From NCBI GenBank assembly GCA_902464195.1, contig CABQJB010000050.1, positions 1 to 11,451 on the forward strand: DNA of 11,451 bases. The letters run 5' to 3'. Position 1 is the stretch's first letter. Each line of letters starts with the position of its first letter. The position numbers and the translations under genes were made by a program. This stretch comes from an uncultured Megasphaera sp. Lineage in GTDB: Bacteria; Bacillota; Negativicutes; Veillonellales; Megasphaeraceae. Shown one piece after another: positions 1-6,449 of this stretch. The notes under the pieces were generated by a model, which searched no databases, was not told the DNA's origin, and saw only the letters and a list, made by a program, of their open reading frames with translations.

Positions 1-4
1 ACAT

Positions 5-81
<77 letters not shown>

Positions 82-86
82 CACAG

Positions 87-125
87 ACCATCGTTTGGAT
101 TATTCCGGAACGATGGTTTTTTTTT
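87..125 (+). terminator. Intrinsic terminator between tRNA-Ile and walJ
   Basis: A perfect 9-bp stem, ACCATCGTT (87-95) with AACGATGGT (109-117), has a 13-nt loop and is followed by nine T residues (117-125). It should end the tRNA-Ile transcript. It lies only 20 bp before the walJ start codon, leaving no room for a promoter between them, so it may also act as an attenuator for the genes downstream. Confidence 0.88.
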
Positions 126-145
126 CAACAGAAGGAGGGAAGACC

Positions 146-1084
146 ATGACGGAAAGTGAAAGGCAGCTTCAGGAAATGGCCCTGTCTATCCAGGCGGCCC
201 GGCAGCAGGCCGGATGCACGGCTGCCGTCACGGCACCGCCGGCAGCAGCCGATACGATTCCCAATCTCGGCGGCGAAGCCCGGGCAGGAGACTGCCTGGT
301 CAGTATGCTGGCCAGCGGCAGCAAGGGCAATGCCGCTTATATCCGTTGTGGCAAGACGAATATCCTCATCGATGCCGGCATCAGCTGCCGCCGCATCGAA
401 CAGGGATTGAAGCGCTACGGCTGTTCTTTAGGCAACCTCGATGCCGTCTTCATCACTCATGAACATTCGGACCACGTCAATGGCCTGGCGACGCTCCTCA
501 AGCGGACGGACGTGCCCGTCTATACGACAGCCGAAACCTGGCAGGCCATAGGCCGGAAAGTGGATGGCTTCCAGGACCGCTTCGTCCGCCTGACGCGCCG
601 CGTCGGCCTGAAGGACATCCAGGTCATCCCCTTTGCCATATCCCACGATGCTGCCCGGCCTGTCGGTTATACGGTCTGCCACGGCGGATCGAAGATCACC
701 CTGGCGACGGATCTGGGCTGTGTCAGCCCCGACGTCGCGGCGGCCGCGGCTTATGCGGACATCCTTATTTTAGAAGCCAATCACGACGAAGGCATGGTCC
801 GCAATGGTCCCTATCCCTATCCGCTCCAGCAGCGCATCCTCGGCCGCTGGGGCCATCTGTCCAACAAGACGGCGGCCGCTTTCCTGGCCGGCCTGCCGAC
901 GAAGGGCGTCATGCGGGTCCTCCTGGCCCACCGCAGCGAAAAGAACAATACGCCGGCCCTGGCGCTGCACACGATGCGCACCATCCTATCTCAGGCCGGA
1001 CGGGTCATCGGCCAGGATATTTTGTTACGATTGGCCTGCCAGAAGGGCAGCGTCCGCTTCCAAGAAGGGAGTCATGAATTATGA
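146..1084 (+). CDS. walJ: WalJ/YycJ-type metallo-beta-lactamase fold hydrolase
   Basis: This 312-residue protein belongs to the metallo-beta-lactamase superfamily, YycJ/WalJ branch: cytoplasmic metal-dependent phosphodiesterases reported to act as nucleases and linked to DNA repair and cell-wall/division coordination. Visible motifs are the SGSKGN strand start (57-62), the metal motif THEHSDH (104-110, with H105, H107, D109, H110), a later metal-ligand candidate H167, D189 in ATDLG, GHLSN at 236-240, and AHRS near 261. The start at ATG 146 is chosen for the strong site AAGGAGGGA five bases upstream; earlier in-frame starts would lie inside the terminator. About 48 residues precede the conserved fold. 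This segment is rich in Ala and Gln, and makes the protein longer than the roughly 265 residues usual in Bacilli. The stop overlaps the next gene by four bases (ATGA), implying translational coupling. The family is certain; the exact substrate is not known. Confidence 0.92.
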   Translation: MTESERQLQEMALSIQAARQQAGCTAAVTAPPAAADTIPNLGGEARAGDCLVSMLASGSKGNAAYIRCGKTNILIDAGISCRRIEQGLKRYGCSLGNLDAVFITHEHSDHVNGLATLLKRTDVPVYTTAETWQAIGRKVDGFQDRFVRLTRRVGLKDIQVIPFAISHDAARPVGYTVCHGGSKITLATDLGCVSPDVAAAAAYADILILEANHDEGMVRNGPYPYPLQQRILGRWGHLSNKTAAAFLAGLPTKGVMRVLLAHRSEKNNTPALALHTMRTILSQAGRVIGQDILLRLACQKGSVRFQEGSHEL

Positions 1085-2214
1085 TGCAACGCAAACATGT
1101 CATTACGGCGGCAGCCGCCGTCGTCCTCATCGCCGTCGGCGTCTTCGGCGGCTTCAAGATCCACGATGCCTTTTTTACGCCCAGCGGTACGTATAACGGG
1201 ACGGTAAACCAGCTCCAGGAACCGTCGAAATCGGATTCCATCTCCGATGCCCGCAATACGGCCGTCGTCCAGGCTGCCAAGAAAGTCAGCCCGGCTGTCG
1301 TCGGCATTACGACGAAAGTCTATAACCGCGATATGTTCAACCGCAAAGTCCTGGTCGGTGAAGGCGTCGGCTCTGGTGTCATCTTTGACAAGGCCGGCTA
1401 TATCGTCACTAATAACCACGTCGTCGGCACGGCCAAGACGGTCATCGTTTCTTTAGCCGATGGCCAGAGTACGGAAGGGACTGTCGTCGGCCGCGATGAA
1501 AAGACGGACCTGGCCGTCGTCAAGATCAAGATGGACAACCTGCCCGTCGCTGAATTCGGTGACAGCGATTCCCTCCAGGTCGGCGAACCGGCCATCGCTA
1601 TCGGCAACCCCTTGGGCCTGGAATTCCAGGGCACGGTCACAGTCGGCGTCATCAGCTCCCTCAATCGGACCATCGGGGCCGAAGGTCAGAGCATGAAGCT
1701 CATCCAGACTGATGCGGCCATCAATCCGGGCAATTCCGGCGGCGCCCTCGTCGATGCTGACGGTAAAGTCATCGGCATCAACAGTGCCAAAATTTCCAAG
1801 GAAGGCGTCGAAGGCTTGGGCTTTGCCATTCCTATCAATGCAGCCCGTCCGATTTTGCAGGACCTCATCAAGAACGGCAAAGTCGTCCGTCCGTATCTCG
1901 GCTTATACGGCCTGGACCAGCAGATGGCAGCCCGCTTCGGCATGAAGCTGAACGTAGCCGGCATCTATGTCTATAAAGTCGCTGCCGGCGGTCCCCTTGA
2001 TCAGGCAGGCCTCCGCCATGGCGACGTCATCTTGAAACTCGATGGCACGGATGTCAAAGACTTCAGCGCCCTCCAGAGTGTCATGGATAAGCACAACGTC
2101 GGCGATTCGGTCAGCCTCGACTACACGCGCAACGGTTCGGACCACGAAGTCACCGTCGTCCTCCAGGAAAGCCCGCAGAACGATTCGTCCGACCAGGAAG
2201 ACGGGACCAACTGA
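1081..2214 (+). CDS. htrA: HtrA/DegP-like membrane-anchored serine protease with one PDZ domain
   Basis: This is a trypsin-like S1C protease that degrades or refolds misfolded exported proteins outside the cytoplasmic membrane. Residues 1-25 hold a short basic start and one hydrophobic segment (about 8-24), which looks like a signal anchor rather than a cleaved signal peptide. The protease domain spans about 60-265, with the triad H113 (NNHVV), D143 (KTDLAVVK) and S219 (NPGNSGG). A single PDZ domain follows (about 270-362), then a short acidic, hydrophilic tail. At 377 residues it matches the HtrA/YycK class of Firmicutes. ATG 1081 overlaps the walJ stop; the next codon is also ATG, so the start could be 1084. 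An AGAAGGGAG site lies 10-13 bases upstream. Its place between walJ and rlmH is the order seen at the end of the walRK operon in Bacilli. All catalytic residues are present, so it should be active. Confidence 0.95.
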   Translation: MMQRKHVITAAAAVVLIAVGVFGGFKIHDAFFTPSGTYNGTVNQLQEPSKSDSISDARNTAVVQAAKKVSPAVVGITTKVYNRDMFNRKVLVGEGVGSGVIFDKAGYIVTNNHVVGTAKTVIVSLADGQSTEGTVVGRDEKTDLAVVKIKMDNLPVAEFGDSDSLQVGEPAIAIGNPLGLEFQGTVTVGVISSLNRTIGAEGQSMKLIQTDAAINPGNSGGALVDADGKVIGINSAKISKEGVEGLGFAIPINAARPILQDLIKNGKVVRPYLGLYGLDQQMAARFGMKLNVAGIYVYKVAAGGPLDQAGLRHGDVILKLDGTDVKDFSALQSVMDKHNVGDSVSLDYTRNGSDHEVTVVLQESPQNDSSDQEDGTN

Positions 2215-2693
2215 TGAAGTACCACGTCATTACTATCGGCAAGATCAAAGAGAAATACCTTACGGCCGGCATCGATGAGTTCTTGAAGCGCCTGCGCCCG
2301 TACGGCCAGGTCGAACTCACGGTCCTGCCTGAAGAGAAGATGCCCGATAACCCGTCGCCGGCCCAGAAAGGCCAGGTCCTCGACCGGGAAGGGGAGAAGA
2401 TGCTGCGCCATGTCCGCCAGGGCTCGCACCTCTTCGCCCTGGACGTGCAGGGCAAGCTCGTGTCGTCCGAAGACCTGGCAGCGTCCTTTGCCAAACTGGC
2501 CCTGTACGGCTGCAGCGAGATTTCCTTCATCATCGGCGGACCTTTCGGCCTGAGCGACCTCGTCCGCCGCAGGGCCGACAGCTGCATCTCCTTTGGACGC
2601 ATCACCCTGACCCATCAGATGATACGTCTCCTATTATTAGAACAAATCTACCGCGCCATCAAAATCGACCGGCACGAACCCTATCACTTGTAA
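2214..2693 (+). CDS. rlmH: 23S rRNA (pseudouridine-1915-N3) methyltransferase RlmH
   Basis: RlmH is a small homodimeric SPOUT-class enzyme. It uses S-adenosylmethionine to methylate N3 of pseudouridine 1915 in helix 69 of 23S rRNA, on assembled 70S ribosomes. The 159-residue length is standard for the family. Hallmarks are the SAM-binding FIIGGPFG segment (105-112) in the trefoil-knot region, the segment from FGRITLTHQ to LLLEQIYRA (127-148), and the near-invariant C-terminal EPYHL. ATG 2214 overlaps the htrA stop by one base (TGATG), so translation is probably coupled. A GGAAGACGGGA stretch inside htrA can act as ribosome binding site. It is the last gene of this operon; a terminator follows about 90 bases later. 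Identification is secure from the motifs and length. Confidence 0.97.
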   Translation: MKYHVITIGKIKEKYLTAGIDEFLKRLRPYGQVELTVLPEEKMPDNPSPAQKGQVLDREGEKMLRHVRQGSHLFALDVQGKLVSSEDLAASFAKLALYGCSEISFIIGGPFGLSDLVRRRADSCISFGRITLTHQMIRLLLLEQIYRAIKIDRHEPYHL

Positions 2694-2698
2694 GGGGG

Positions 2699-2726
2699 TT
2701 AGCAGCTAGCCGTTAGCCGTTAGCAG
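2699..2726 (+). repeat. Heptamer tract 1 (four units, TTAGCMG type)
   Basis: Four consecutive 7-bp units can be read directly: TTAGCAG, CTAGCCG, TTAGCCG, TTAGCAG. The tract starts five bases after the rlmH stop. It flanks a hairpin on the left, with a second heptamer tract on the right. The function is unknown. Confidence 0.8.
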
Positions 2727-2753
2727 CCTGTGGGGGTTGTCCCCAAGGCAGGC
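2726..2753 (+). other. Hairpin between the two heptamer tracts
   Basis: GCCTG (2726-2730) pairs with CAGGC (2749-2753), and TGGGG (2731-2735) pairs with CCCCA (2741-2745). The loop is five bases and a three-base bulge (AGG, 2746-2748) sits on the right side. No T-run follows, so it is not a terminator by itself. It may be an RNA 3'-end stabiliser or a DNA cruciform. Confidence 0.6.
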
Positions 2754-2781
2754 CGCAGGTAGCAGATCGCAGGTCGCAGCT
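2754..2781 (+). repeat. Heptamer tract 2 (four units, CGCAGGT type)
   Basis: Four consecutive 7-bp units, CGCAGGT, AGCAGAT, CGCAGGT, CGCAGCT, cover exactly 28 bp, the same length as the tract left of the hairpin. The unit sequence differs from tract 1, but both carry an (A/C)GC core and a seven-base period. Confidence 0.78.
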
Positions 2782-2783
2782 TA

Positions 2784-2807
2784 AGGCACCTTGGGCGCCT
2801 GTTTTTT
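2784..2807 (+). terminator. Probable terminator of the walJ-htrA-rlmH operon
   Basis: AGGCACC (2784-2790) pairs with GGCGCCT (2794-2800) across a three-base loop, with one A/C mismatch inside the stem. TG and a run of six T residues (2802-2807) follow. The mismatch weakens the stem, so termination may be partial and the stronger structures downstream may back it up. Confidence 0.6.
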
Positions 2808-2833
2808 ACGAACCATTAACAATGAATAACTTA

Positions 2834-2886
2834 AACAGGGACTACGCACGAAGACTTATGCCATCATGCGTAGTCCCTGTTGTTTT
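2834..2886 (+). terminator. Perfect 15-bp hairpin, possible terminator
   Basis: AACAGGGACTACGCA (2834-2848) is perfectly complementary to 2867-2881, with an 18-nt loop. GTTTTA follows, and TTAA precedes on the other strand, so the T-run is short. It could be a second terminator behind rlmH or a structured RNA 3' end. It ends about ten bases before the first copy of the intergenic repeat. Confidence 0.5.
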
Positions 2887-2891
2887 ATAGT

Positions 2892-3004
2892 TTGTAGGGG
2901 TCGCCGCGTGGGCGACCCGTTGGATTTGGATGATTATTCTAGCAAACTGGGCGGTAAATCGTATATATTTCTAGAACGGGCTCGCCACGTGCGAGCCCCT
3001 ACAA
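2892..3004. repeat. Intergenic two-hairpin repeat, copy 1 (113 bp)
   Basis: The element is bounded by the inverted pair TTGTAGGGG and CCCCTACAA. The left arm folds as an 8-bp hairpin, GGGTCGCC (2898-2905) with GGCGACCC (2911-2918). The right arm folds as GGGCTCGC (2978-2985) with GCGAGCCC (2991-2998), with loop CACGT. The AT-richer centre contains GGATTTGGATGATT, TAGCAAAC and AAATCGTA, shared with the copy near 11340. It has no plausible coding capacity and no flanking target duplication that I can see. The tRNA-Lys terminator begins three bases to the right. It resembles a non-autonomous MITE or REP/BIME-type element. Confidence 0.85.
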
Positions 3005-3006
3005 CT

Positions 3007-3039
3007 AAAAGGCTTGTCGCATGTGCGACAAGCCTTTTT
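3007..3039 (-). terminator. Bidirectional terminator downstream of tRNA-Lys
   Basis: AAAAGGCTTGTCGCA (3007-3021) is perfectly complementary to 3024-3038, giving a GC-rich stem flanked by A-runs and T-runs on both sides. On the - strand it lies six bases after the encoded CCA of tRNA-Lys and should terminate it. On the + strand it can stop read-through from the rlmH operon. Confidence 0.9.
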
Positions 3040-3044
3040 CATTC

Positions 3045-3120
3045 TGGTGGACCATCAGGGGATCGAACCCTGGACACCCTGATTAAGAGTCAGGTGCTCT
3101 GCCAGCTGAGCTAATGGTCC
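3045..3120 (-). tRNA. tRNA-Lys (anticodon CTT), CCA encoded
   Basis: Read on the - strand, the acceptor stem is GGACCAT/ATGGTCC, the D stem GCTC/GAGC, the anticodon stem CCTGA/TCAGG with loop CTCTTAA (anticodon CTT), and the T stem CAGGG/CCCTG around TTCGATC. The discriminator is A (3048) and CCA is encoded (3047-3045). It reads AAG lysine codons. It appears to be a single-gene unit with its own promoter and terminator. Confidence 0.97.
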
Positions 3121-3166
3121 ATGTTTTGTTGTTCTTTGTACTCGCTGTTTCCTGAGCACATGTAAT

Positions 3167-3195
3167 ATAATACACTAAACCTTAGAGAAATGCAA
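3167..3195 (-). promoter_or_regulatory. Promoter of tRNA-Lys
   Basis: On the - strand, TTGCAT (3195-3190) and TATTAT (3172-3167) are separated by 17 bp. Transcription would start near 3160, about 40 bases before the mature tRNA. It is back to back with the aminopeptidase promoter. An AT-rich stretch (about 3196-3216) lies just upstream and could act as an UP element. Confidence 0.75.
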
Positions 3196-3241
3196 GTATT
3201 TTTTTAAGAAAATTTACGGAATCTTGAATTTTCCCCGATTC

Positions 3242-3271
3242 TTGATTTTGGCGACATGGCGAATGTATAAT
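3242..3271 (+). promoter_or_regulatory. Promoter of the aminopeptidase operon
   Basis: TTGATT (3242-3247) and a perfect TATAAT (3266-3271) are separated by 18 bp. The predicted start near 3278 leaves a leader of about 50 bases before the aminopeptidase start. The -35 lies inside the second unit of an imperfect direct repeat (3219-3232 and 3237-3249). Confidence 0.75.
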
Positions 3272-3327
3272 GAAAGAAGTGATATTTTACAAAAACTACT
3301 TGTTTGTTCATAGATTGAAAGTGAGCG

Positions 3328-4797
3328 ATGTGCATGATTACTTATAATGGCAATGGCGGCATGGATACCGTTGCTGTCGGCCTGAATGAACGGGGGTCGA
3401 CGCTGCGTCAGCTGCCGGAAGGGGATGTCCAGCTCATCCGGGCTTATGCCGGGCAGCATCCGGAGATTTTGCAGCATACGTCCCTTCACGTCTTCCACTG
3501 CCTGTCTGACGGACGGGCCAAGACGTATTTCCTCATCGGCTTGGAAGGGAAGCCCATCCGTTATTCGACGTATGAAGATTTCCGCATGGCCCGGCGCCTC
3601 ATGGCAGCGGCCATGAAGGAAGGTGTCAGCGAACTGGCCGTCATGGCCGATACCCTGGATATGGACCTGGGATCCCTCATCGACGGCCTGCTTTATAGAA
3701 ATTATGAATTCAACCACTATAAGCGCAAGGCCAAGAGCCGGACTATCGGTAGTATCAATATCCTCACCCATGGCCTGCGCCCGAAGGAATTCAATTCCAT
3801 GTGCTACATGTATACGTCCATCTATGAAGGCATCTACGCGGCGCGGGACCTGGTCAATATGCCGTCCAACGATTTGACGCCGCGCAAGTTTGCCGATATT
3901 GTCGGGGCTATGCTCAAAGGCGACAACATCCTCATAGAGAGCCTCAATAAATGGGCCCTGGAGAAACGCCATATGGGCGGCATCGTCGCCGTCGGCAAGG
4001 GCAGCATGAATCCGCCCCAGCTCCTGTCCATCGCCTATCAGGGCGACCCCAACAGCCGGGAAGTCCTGGGCATCGTCGGCAAGGGCGTCACTTATGACAG
4101 CGGCGGCCTGTCCCTCAAGAGTCATGCCAACCTGGAATTCATGAAGGACGACATGGCCGGTGCCGCAGCGGCTGTCGGCGTCATGCGTGCCTTGATGCTG
4201 CTCAAATACCCTGTCAACGTCCTGGCCGTCATCCCGCTGGTCGAAAATATCCCGTCCGGCATGGCCTATCATGTCGACGACATCCTGACCATGTACAACG
4301 GCAAGACCGTCGAAGTCAAGAATACCGATGCCGAAGGGCGGCTCATCCTGGCCGATGCTCTGACCTATGCCCAGGAAAAGGGGGCGACGCGCCTCATCGA
4401 CCTGGCGACCTTGACTGGTGCCTGCGTGACGGCCCTGGGGACGGTACGGACGGGTATGCTCGGCAACGACCAGGAATGGATGAACCGCTTCTTCAGCGCC
4501 GCGACGGAAGTCCACGAAAAAATATGGCAGCTGCCGGCCGATGAAGAATATGAAAAGCTCCTGGAAAGCGACGTCGCTGATTTGAAGAATGTCGGCGGAC
4601 CCGAAGCGGGAGCCATCACGGCAGGCCTCTTCCTCAAGCAGTTCGTCCACGACGGCACACCGTGGATCCACTTGGACATCGCCGGCCCGGCCTTCAATGA
4701 AAAGGCCGACGAAACGGGTCTCATCGGGGCGACCGGCGTCGGCATCAAGTCCATTCTTCACTTATTGCAGGGAGGCGTGGTGTCCAATGATCGTTGA
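3328..4797 (+). CDS. pepA: Leucyl aminopeptidase, M17 family
   Basis: This cytosolic di-zinc aminopeptidase removes N-terminal residues, preferably leucine and other hydrophobic ones, during peptide turnover. It is usually a hexamer. At 489 residues it is of normal length. The C-terminal catalytic domain (about 165-480) has all the expected residues: K252 and D257 in GKGVTYDSGG, K264, D275 in MKDDMAG, and D334, E336 and R338 in NTDAEGR. Their spacing matches E. coli PepA exactly (offset 18). The N-terminal macrodomain-like part is more divergent. An in-frame TGA ends four bases before ATG 3328, so the start is 3328 or ATG 3334. The weak site GAAAGTGAG fits 3334 better (eight bases versus two), so the first two residues are uncertain. 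It heads an operon with the PHP gene, which it overlaps by 11 bases. Family and activity are secure; in vivo substrates are not visible. Confidence 0.95.
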   Translation: MCMITYNGNGGMDTVAVGLNERGSTLRQLPEGDVQLIRAYAGQHPEILQHTSLHVFHCLSDGRAKTYFLIGLEGKPIRYSTYEDFRMARRLMAAAMKEGVSELAVMADTLDMDLGSLIDGLLYRNYEFNHYKRKAKSRTIGSINILTHGLRPKEFNSMCYMYTSIYEGIYAARDLVNMPSNDLTPRKFADIVGAMLKGDNILIESLNKWALEKRHMGGIVAVGKGSMNPPQLLSIAYQGDPNSREVLGIVGKGVTYDSGGLSLKSHANLEFMKDDMAGAAAAVGVMRALMLLKYPVNVLAVIPLVENIPSGMAYHVDDILTMYNGKTVEVKNTDAEGRLILADALTYAQEKGATRLIDLATLTGACVTALGTVRTGMLGNDQEWMNRFFSAATEVHEKIWQLPADEEYEKLLESDVADLKNVGGPEAGAITAGLFLKQFVHDGTPWIHLDIAGPAFNEKADETGLIGATGVGIKSILHLLQGGVVSNDR

Positions 4798-5611
4798 TTT
4801 ACACATGCATACGACTTGTTCAGATGGCGTATATACGCCGGAACAACTGACACAAATGGCCGTCGATGCCAAACTCAGCGTCATGGCTATTTCCGACCAC
4901 GATACAGTAGCGGCCTATGACGGCAGCCATCGCTTCGCTCCCGGCGTCCGCGTCATTCCGGCCATCGAAATCAGCTCGGAATGTGACGGCGAAGACGTGC
5001 ACATCCTGGGCTACGGCATCGATACGGCCGACGCTGGCTTGCAGGCTTACTGCGCGCAATTCAAGGAACGGCGCTTCAACAGGGCCCTGGAAATTGTCGA
5101 CCGCTGCCGCAGCCTAGGCTATGACATCGACCGCAGCGGCATCGAAGCGACACTGCGCCAGGGCGGGACTGTCGGCCGGCCCCATATTGCCCGCCTGCTG
5201 GTCGCCAAGGGGTATTTCCCCGATGTCAAGACGGTCTTCGATAAACTGCTCTACCGCGGTGGTCCGGCTTACGTCCCGTATAACCGTCGCAGCATCGACG
5301 ACTGCGTGGCCCTCATCCGCCAGGCCGGCGGTACGGCTATCCTGGCCCATCCGGGCCTGCTCAAGCGGACGCTGGACCAGGTCCTGACACACGATTTTGA
5401 CGGCGTCGAAGTCTATCATCCCAAGAACCGCGGCCGCTATAAAGAATTCTTGAAACTGGCTGAGAAACGCCATGGATATGTCAGCGGCGGCTCAGATTTC
5501 CACGGCACGACAGGCCGTTTCCCCGAAAAGGTCGGCGTCTTTACCGTCGATGCCAAAGCCGTCCAGGCTCTGCTCGACCATGTAGAAGGGAACCTAAAGA
5601 AAAGCAGGTGA
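4787..5611 (+). CDS. PHP-domain metal-dependent phosphoesterase (RNase AM / TrpH-YciV-like)
   Basis: This 274-residue PHP protein has the trinuclear-metal motifs in order: DLHMHTTCSDG (4-14, with H6, H8, D13), SDHDT (36-40), E61 in AIEISSE, H72 in VHILGYG, GRPHIA (130-135), AHPG (187-190) and GGSDFHG (234-240). The pattern matches the stand-alone PHP group containing E. coli YciV/TrpH (RNase AM), which hydrolyses 3',5'-nucleoside bisphosphates and degrades RNA 5' to 3'. Those activities are known for the family, not shown here. ATG 4787 is chosen because MIVDLHMH is the conserved start of the fold and GGGAGG lies 11 bases upstream; the longer open frame before it only shadows pepA. It overlaps the end of pepA by 11 bases, and four bases separate it from the next gene, so the three are probably one operon. 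It is not a DNA polymerase PHP subunit or a histidinol phosphatase, judging by length and motif spacing. Confidence 0.9.
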   Translation: MIVDLHMHTTCSDGVYTPEQLTQMAVDAKLSVMAISDHDTVAAYDGSHRFAPGVRVIPAIEISSECDGEDVHILGYGIDTADAGLQAYCAQFKERRFNRALEIVDRCRSLGYDIDRSGIEATLRQGGTVGRPHIARLLVAKGYFPDVKTVFDKLLYRGGPAYVPYNRRSIDDCVALIRQAGGTAILAHPGLLKRTLDQVLTHDFDGVEVYHPKNRGRYKEFLKLAEKRHGYVSGGSDFHGTTGRFPEKVGVFTVDAKAVQALLDHVEGNLKKSR

Positions 5612-5615
5612 GATT

Positions 5616-6449
5616 ATGGAGGTTTTCGGTTTTATTGGTGCCAGCGGTACGGGCAAGAGCCATCACGCCCTGGTCGTCGCCTATGACCACGATATCCAGG
5701 CCATCATCGACGACGGCCTGCTCATCGACCACAACCGCATCGTCGCCGGCCGGTCGGCCAAAGAAGAGACGAACCGCCTGAAAGCCGTGCGCCGGGCCAT
5801 CTTCAACAAGCCCGAAGACGCAGCAGCCATGCGGGCGGCGCTGGAGAAGATACATCCCGATAAATTGCTCATCCTGGGCACGTCGAAGCACATGATACAC
5901 CGCATCTGCGAGTCCCTGCACCTGCCGGAAGCGTCACAGTTCATCCGCATCGAAGACGTGTCGTGCCCGGCAGAAATCGCCAAGGCCCGGGCCATCCGCA
6001 TCAAAGAAGGCAAGCACATCATCCCCGTGCCGACGATGGAACTGAAGCCTCATTTCCAGGGCTATCTCCTGGACCCAATCCGCTCCTTCTTCTACGGCCG
6101 CAACGGCAAGAAGATATCGCCTTTTGAACGGTCCGTCGTCCGGCCCGTCTTCAGCTATTACGGGAAACTGACCTTTTCCAACGATGTCCTGGAAGCCCTG
6201 GTGCGCCATGCTCTGGCCAAGAACGATGGCGTCACCAAGATCAACCGCCTGCGGGTGGCTATCAATTACAACTCGACGCGCAATGGCCTGGCCATCATCC
6301 TGTCCCTGACCATCGCTTATGGCCAGAACATCAAGAAGCTCATGAGCCGCATCCGCCGGGATATCCAGCAGGAAGTGGAATACACGACGGGCATGTCCGT
6401 CGAGATCCTTAAAATCACGGTCCGCAGCATTTCCCAGCCTGAAGACTAG
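5616..6449 (+). CDS. P-loop NTPase fused to an Asp23/Gls24-like C-terminal domain
   Basis: This 277-residue cytoplasmic protein appears to have two parts. The N-terminal half begins with a Walker A loop, GASGTGKS (8-15), right after a hydrophobic strand (FGFI), followed by IIDDGLLID (30-38) and a second strand LLILGTS (84-90). Residues 111-155 (RIEDVSCPAEI, KHIIPVPTMELK, GYLLDPIR) form a second conserved-looking block. The last 100 residues (about 177-272) follow the Asp23/Gls24 (YloU/AmaP) pattern: GKLTFSNDVLEALVRHAL, a central strand pair, LTIAYGQNIKKL, then VEYTTGMSVEILKITVRSI. I recall similar uncharacterised proteins in Clostridia and Negativicutes, but no function. The start follows AGGTGA, and the gene lies four bases after the PHP gene in the same operon. 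Its TAG overlaps the stop of the convergent HTH gene. NTP binding is well supported; cell-envelope stress is only suggested by the C-terminal domain. It is not RapZ, which also has an N-terminal P-loop. Confidence 0.75.
   Translation: MEVFGFIGASGTGKSHHALVVAYDHDIQAIIDDGLLIDHNRIVAGRSAKEETNRLKAVRRAIFNKPEDAAAMRAALEKIHPDKLLILGTSKHMIHRICESLHLPEASQFIRIEDVSCPAEIAKARAIRIKEGKHIIPVPTMELKPHFQGYLLDPIRSFFYGRNGKKISPFERSVVRPVFSYYGKLTFSNDVLEALVRHALAKNDGVTKINRLRVAINYNSTRNGLAIILSLTIAYGQNIKKLMSRIRRDIQQEVEYTTGMSVEILKITVRSISQPED

Noticed and set aside
2699..2781. Possible CRISPR array
   Set aside because: The units are 7 bp, contiguous, without spacers, and no cas genes are nearby.
2892..3004. Insertion sequence
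   Set aside because: At about 113 bp it has no room for a transposase, and no target-site duplication is visible.
2866..3114. Open frame of 82 codons on the + strand
   Set aside because: It runs through the two-hairpin repeat, a terminator and the antisense of tRNA-Lys; its C-terminus is just the tRNA complement translated.
3214..4761. Long open frame on the - strand (515 codons) opposite pepA
   Set aside because: It is antisense to a gene with all M17 catalytic residues. Its translation shows no known motif and is rich in Asp, Gly and Arg as expected from reading GC-rich codons backwards, and no ribosome site fits.
5616..6449. RapZ (RNase adapter) identity for the P-loop protein
   Set aside because: The length and Walker A position are similar, but the C-terminal RapZ motifs are absent and the last 100 residues follow the Asp23 pattern.
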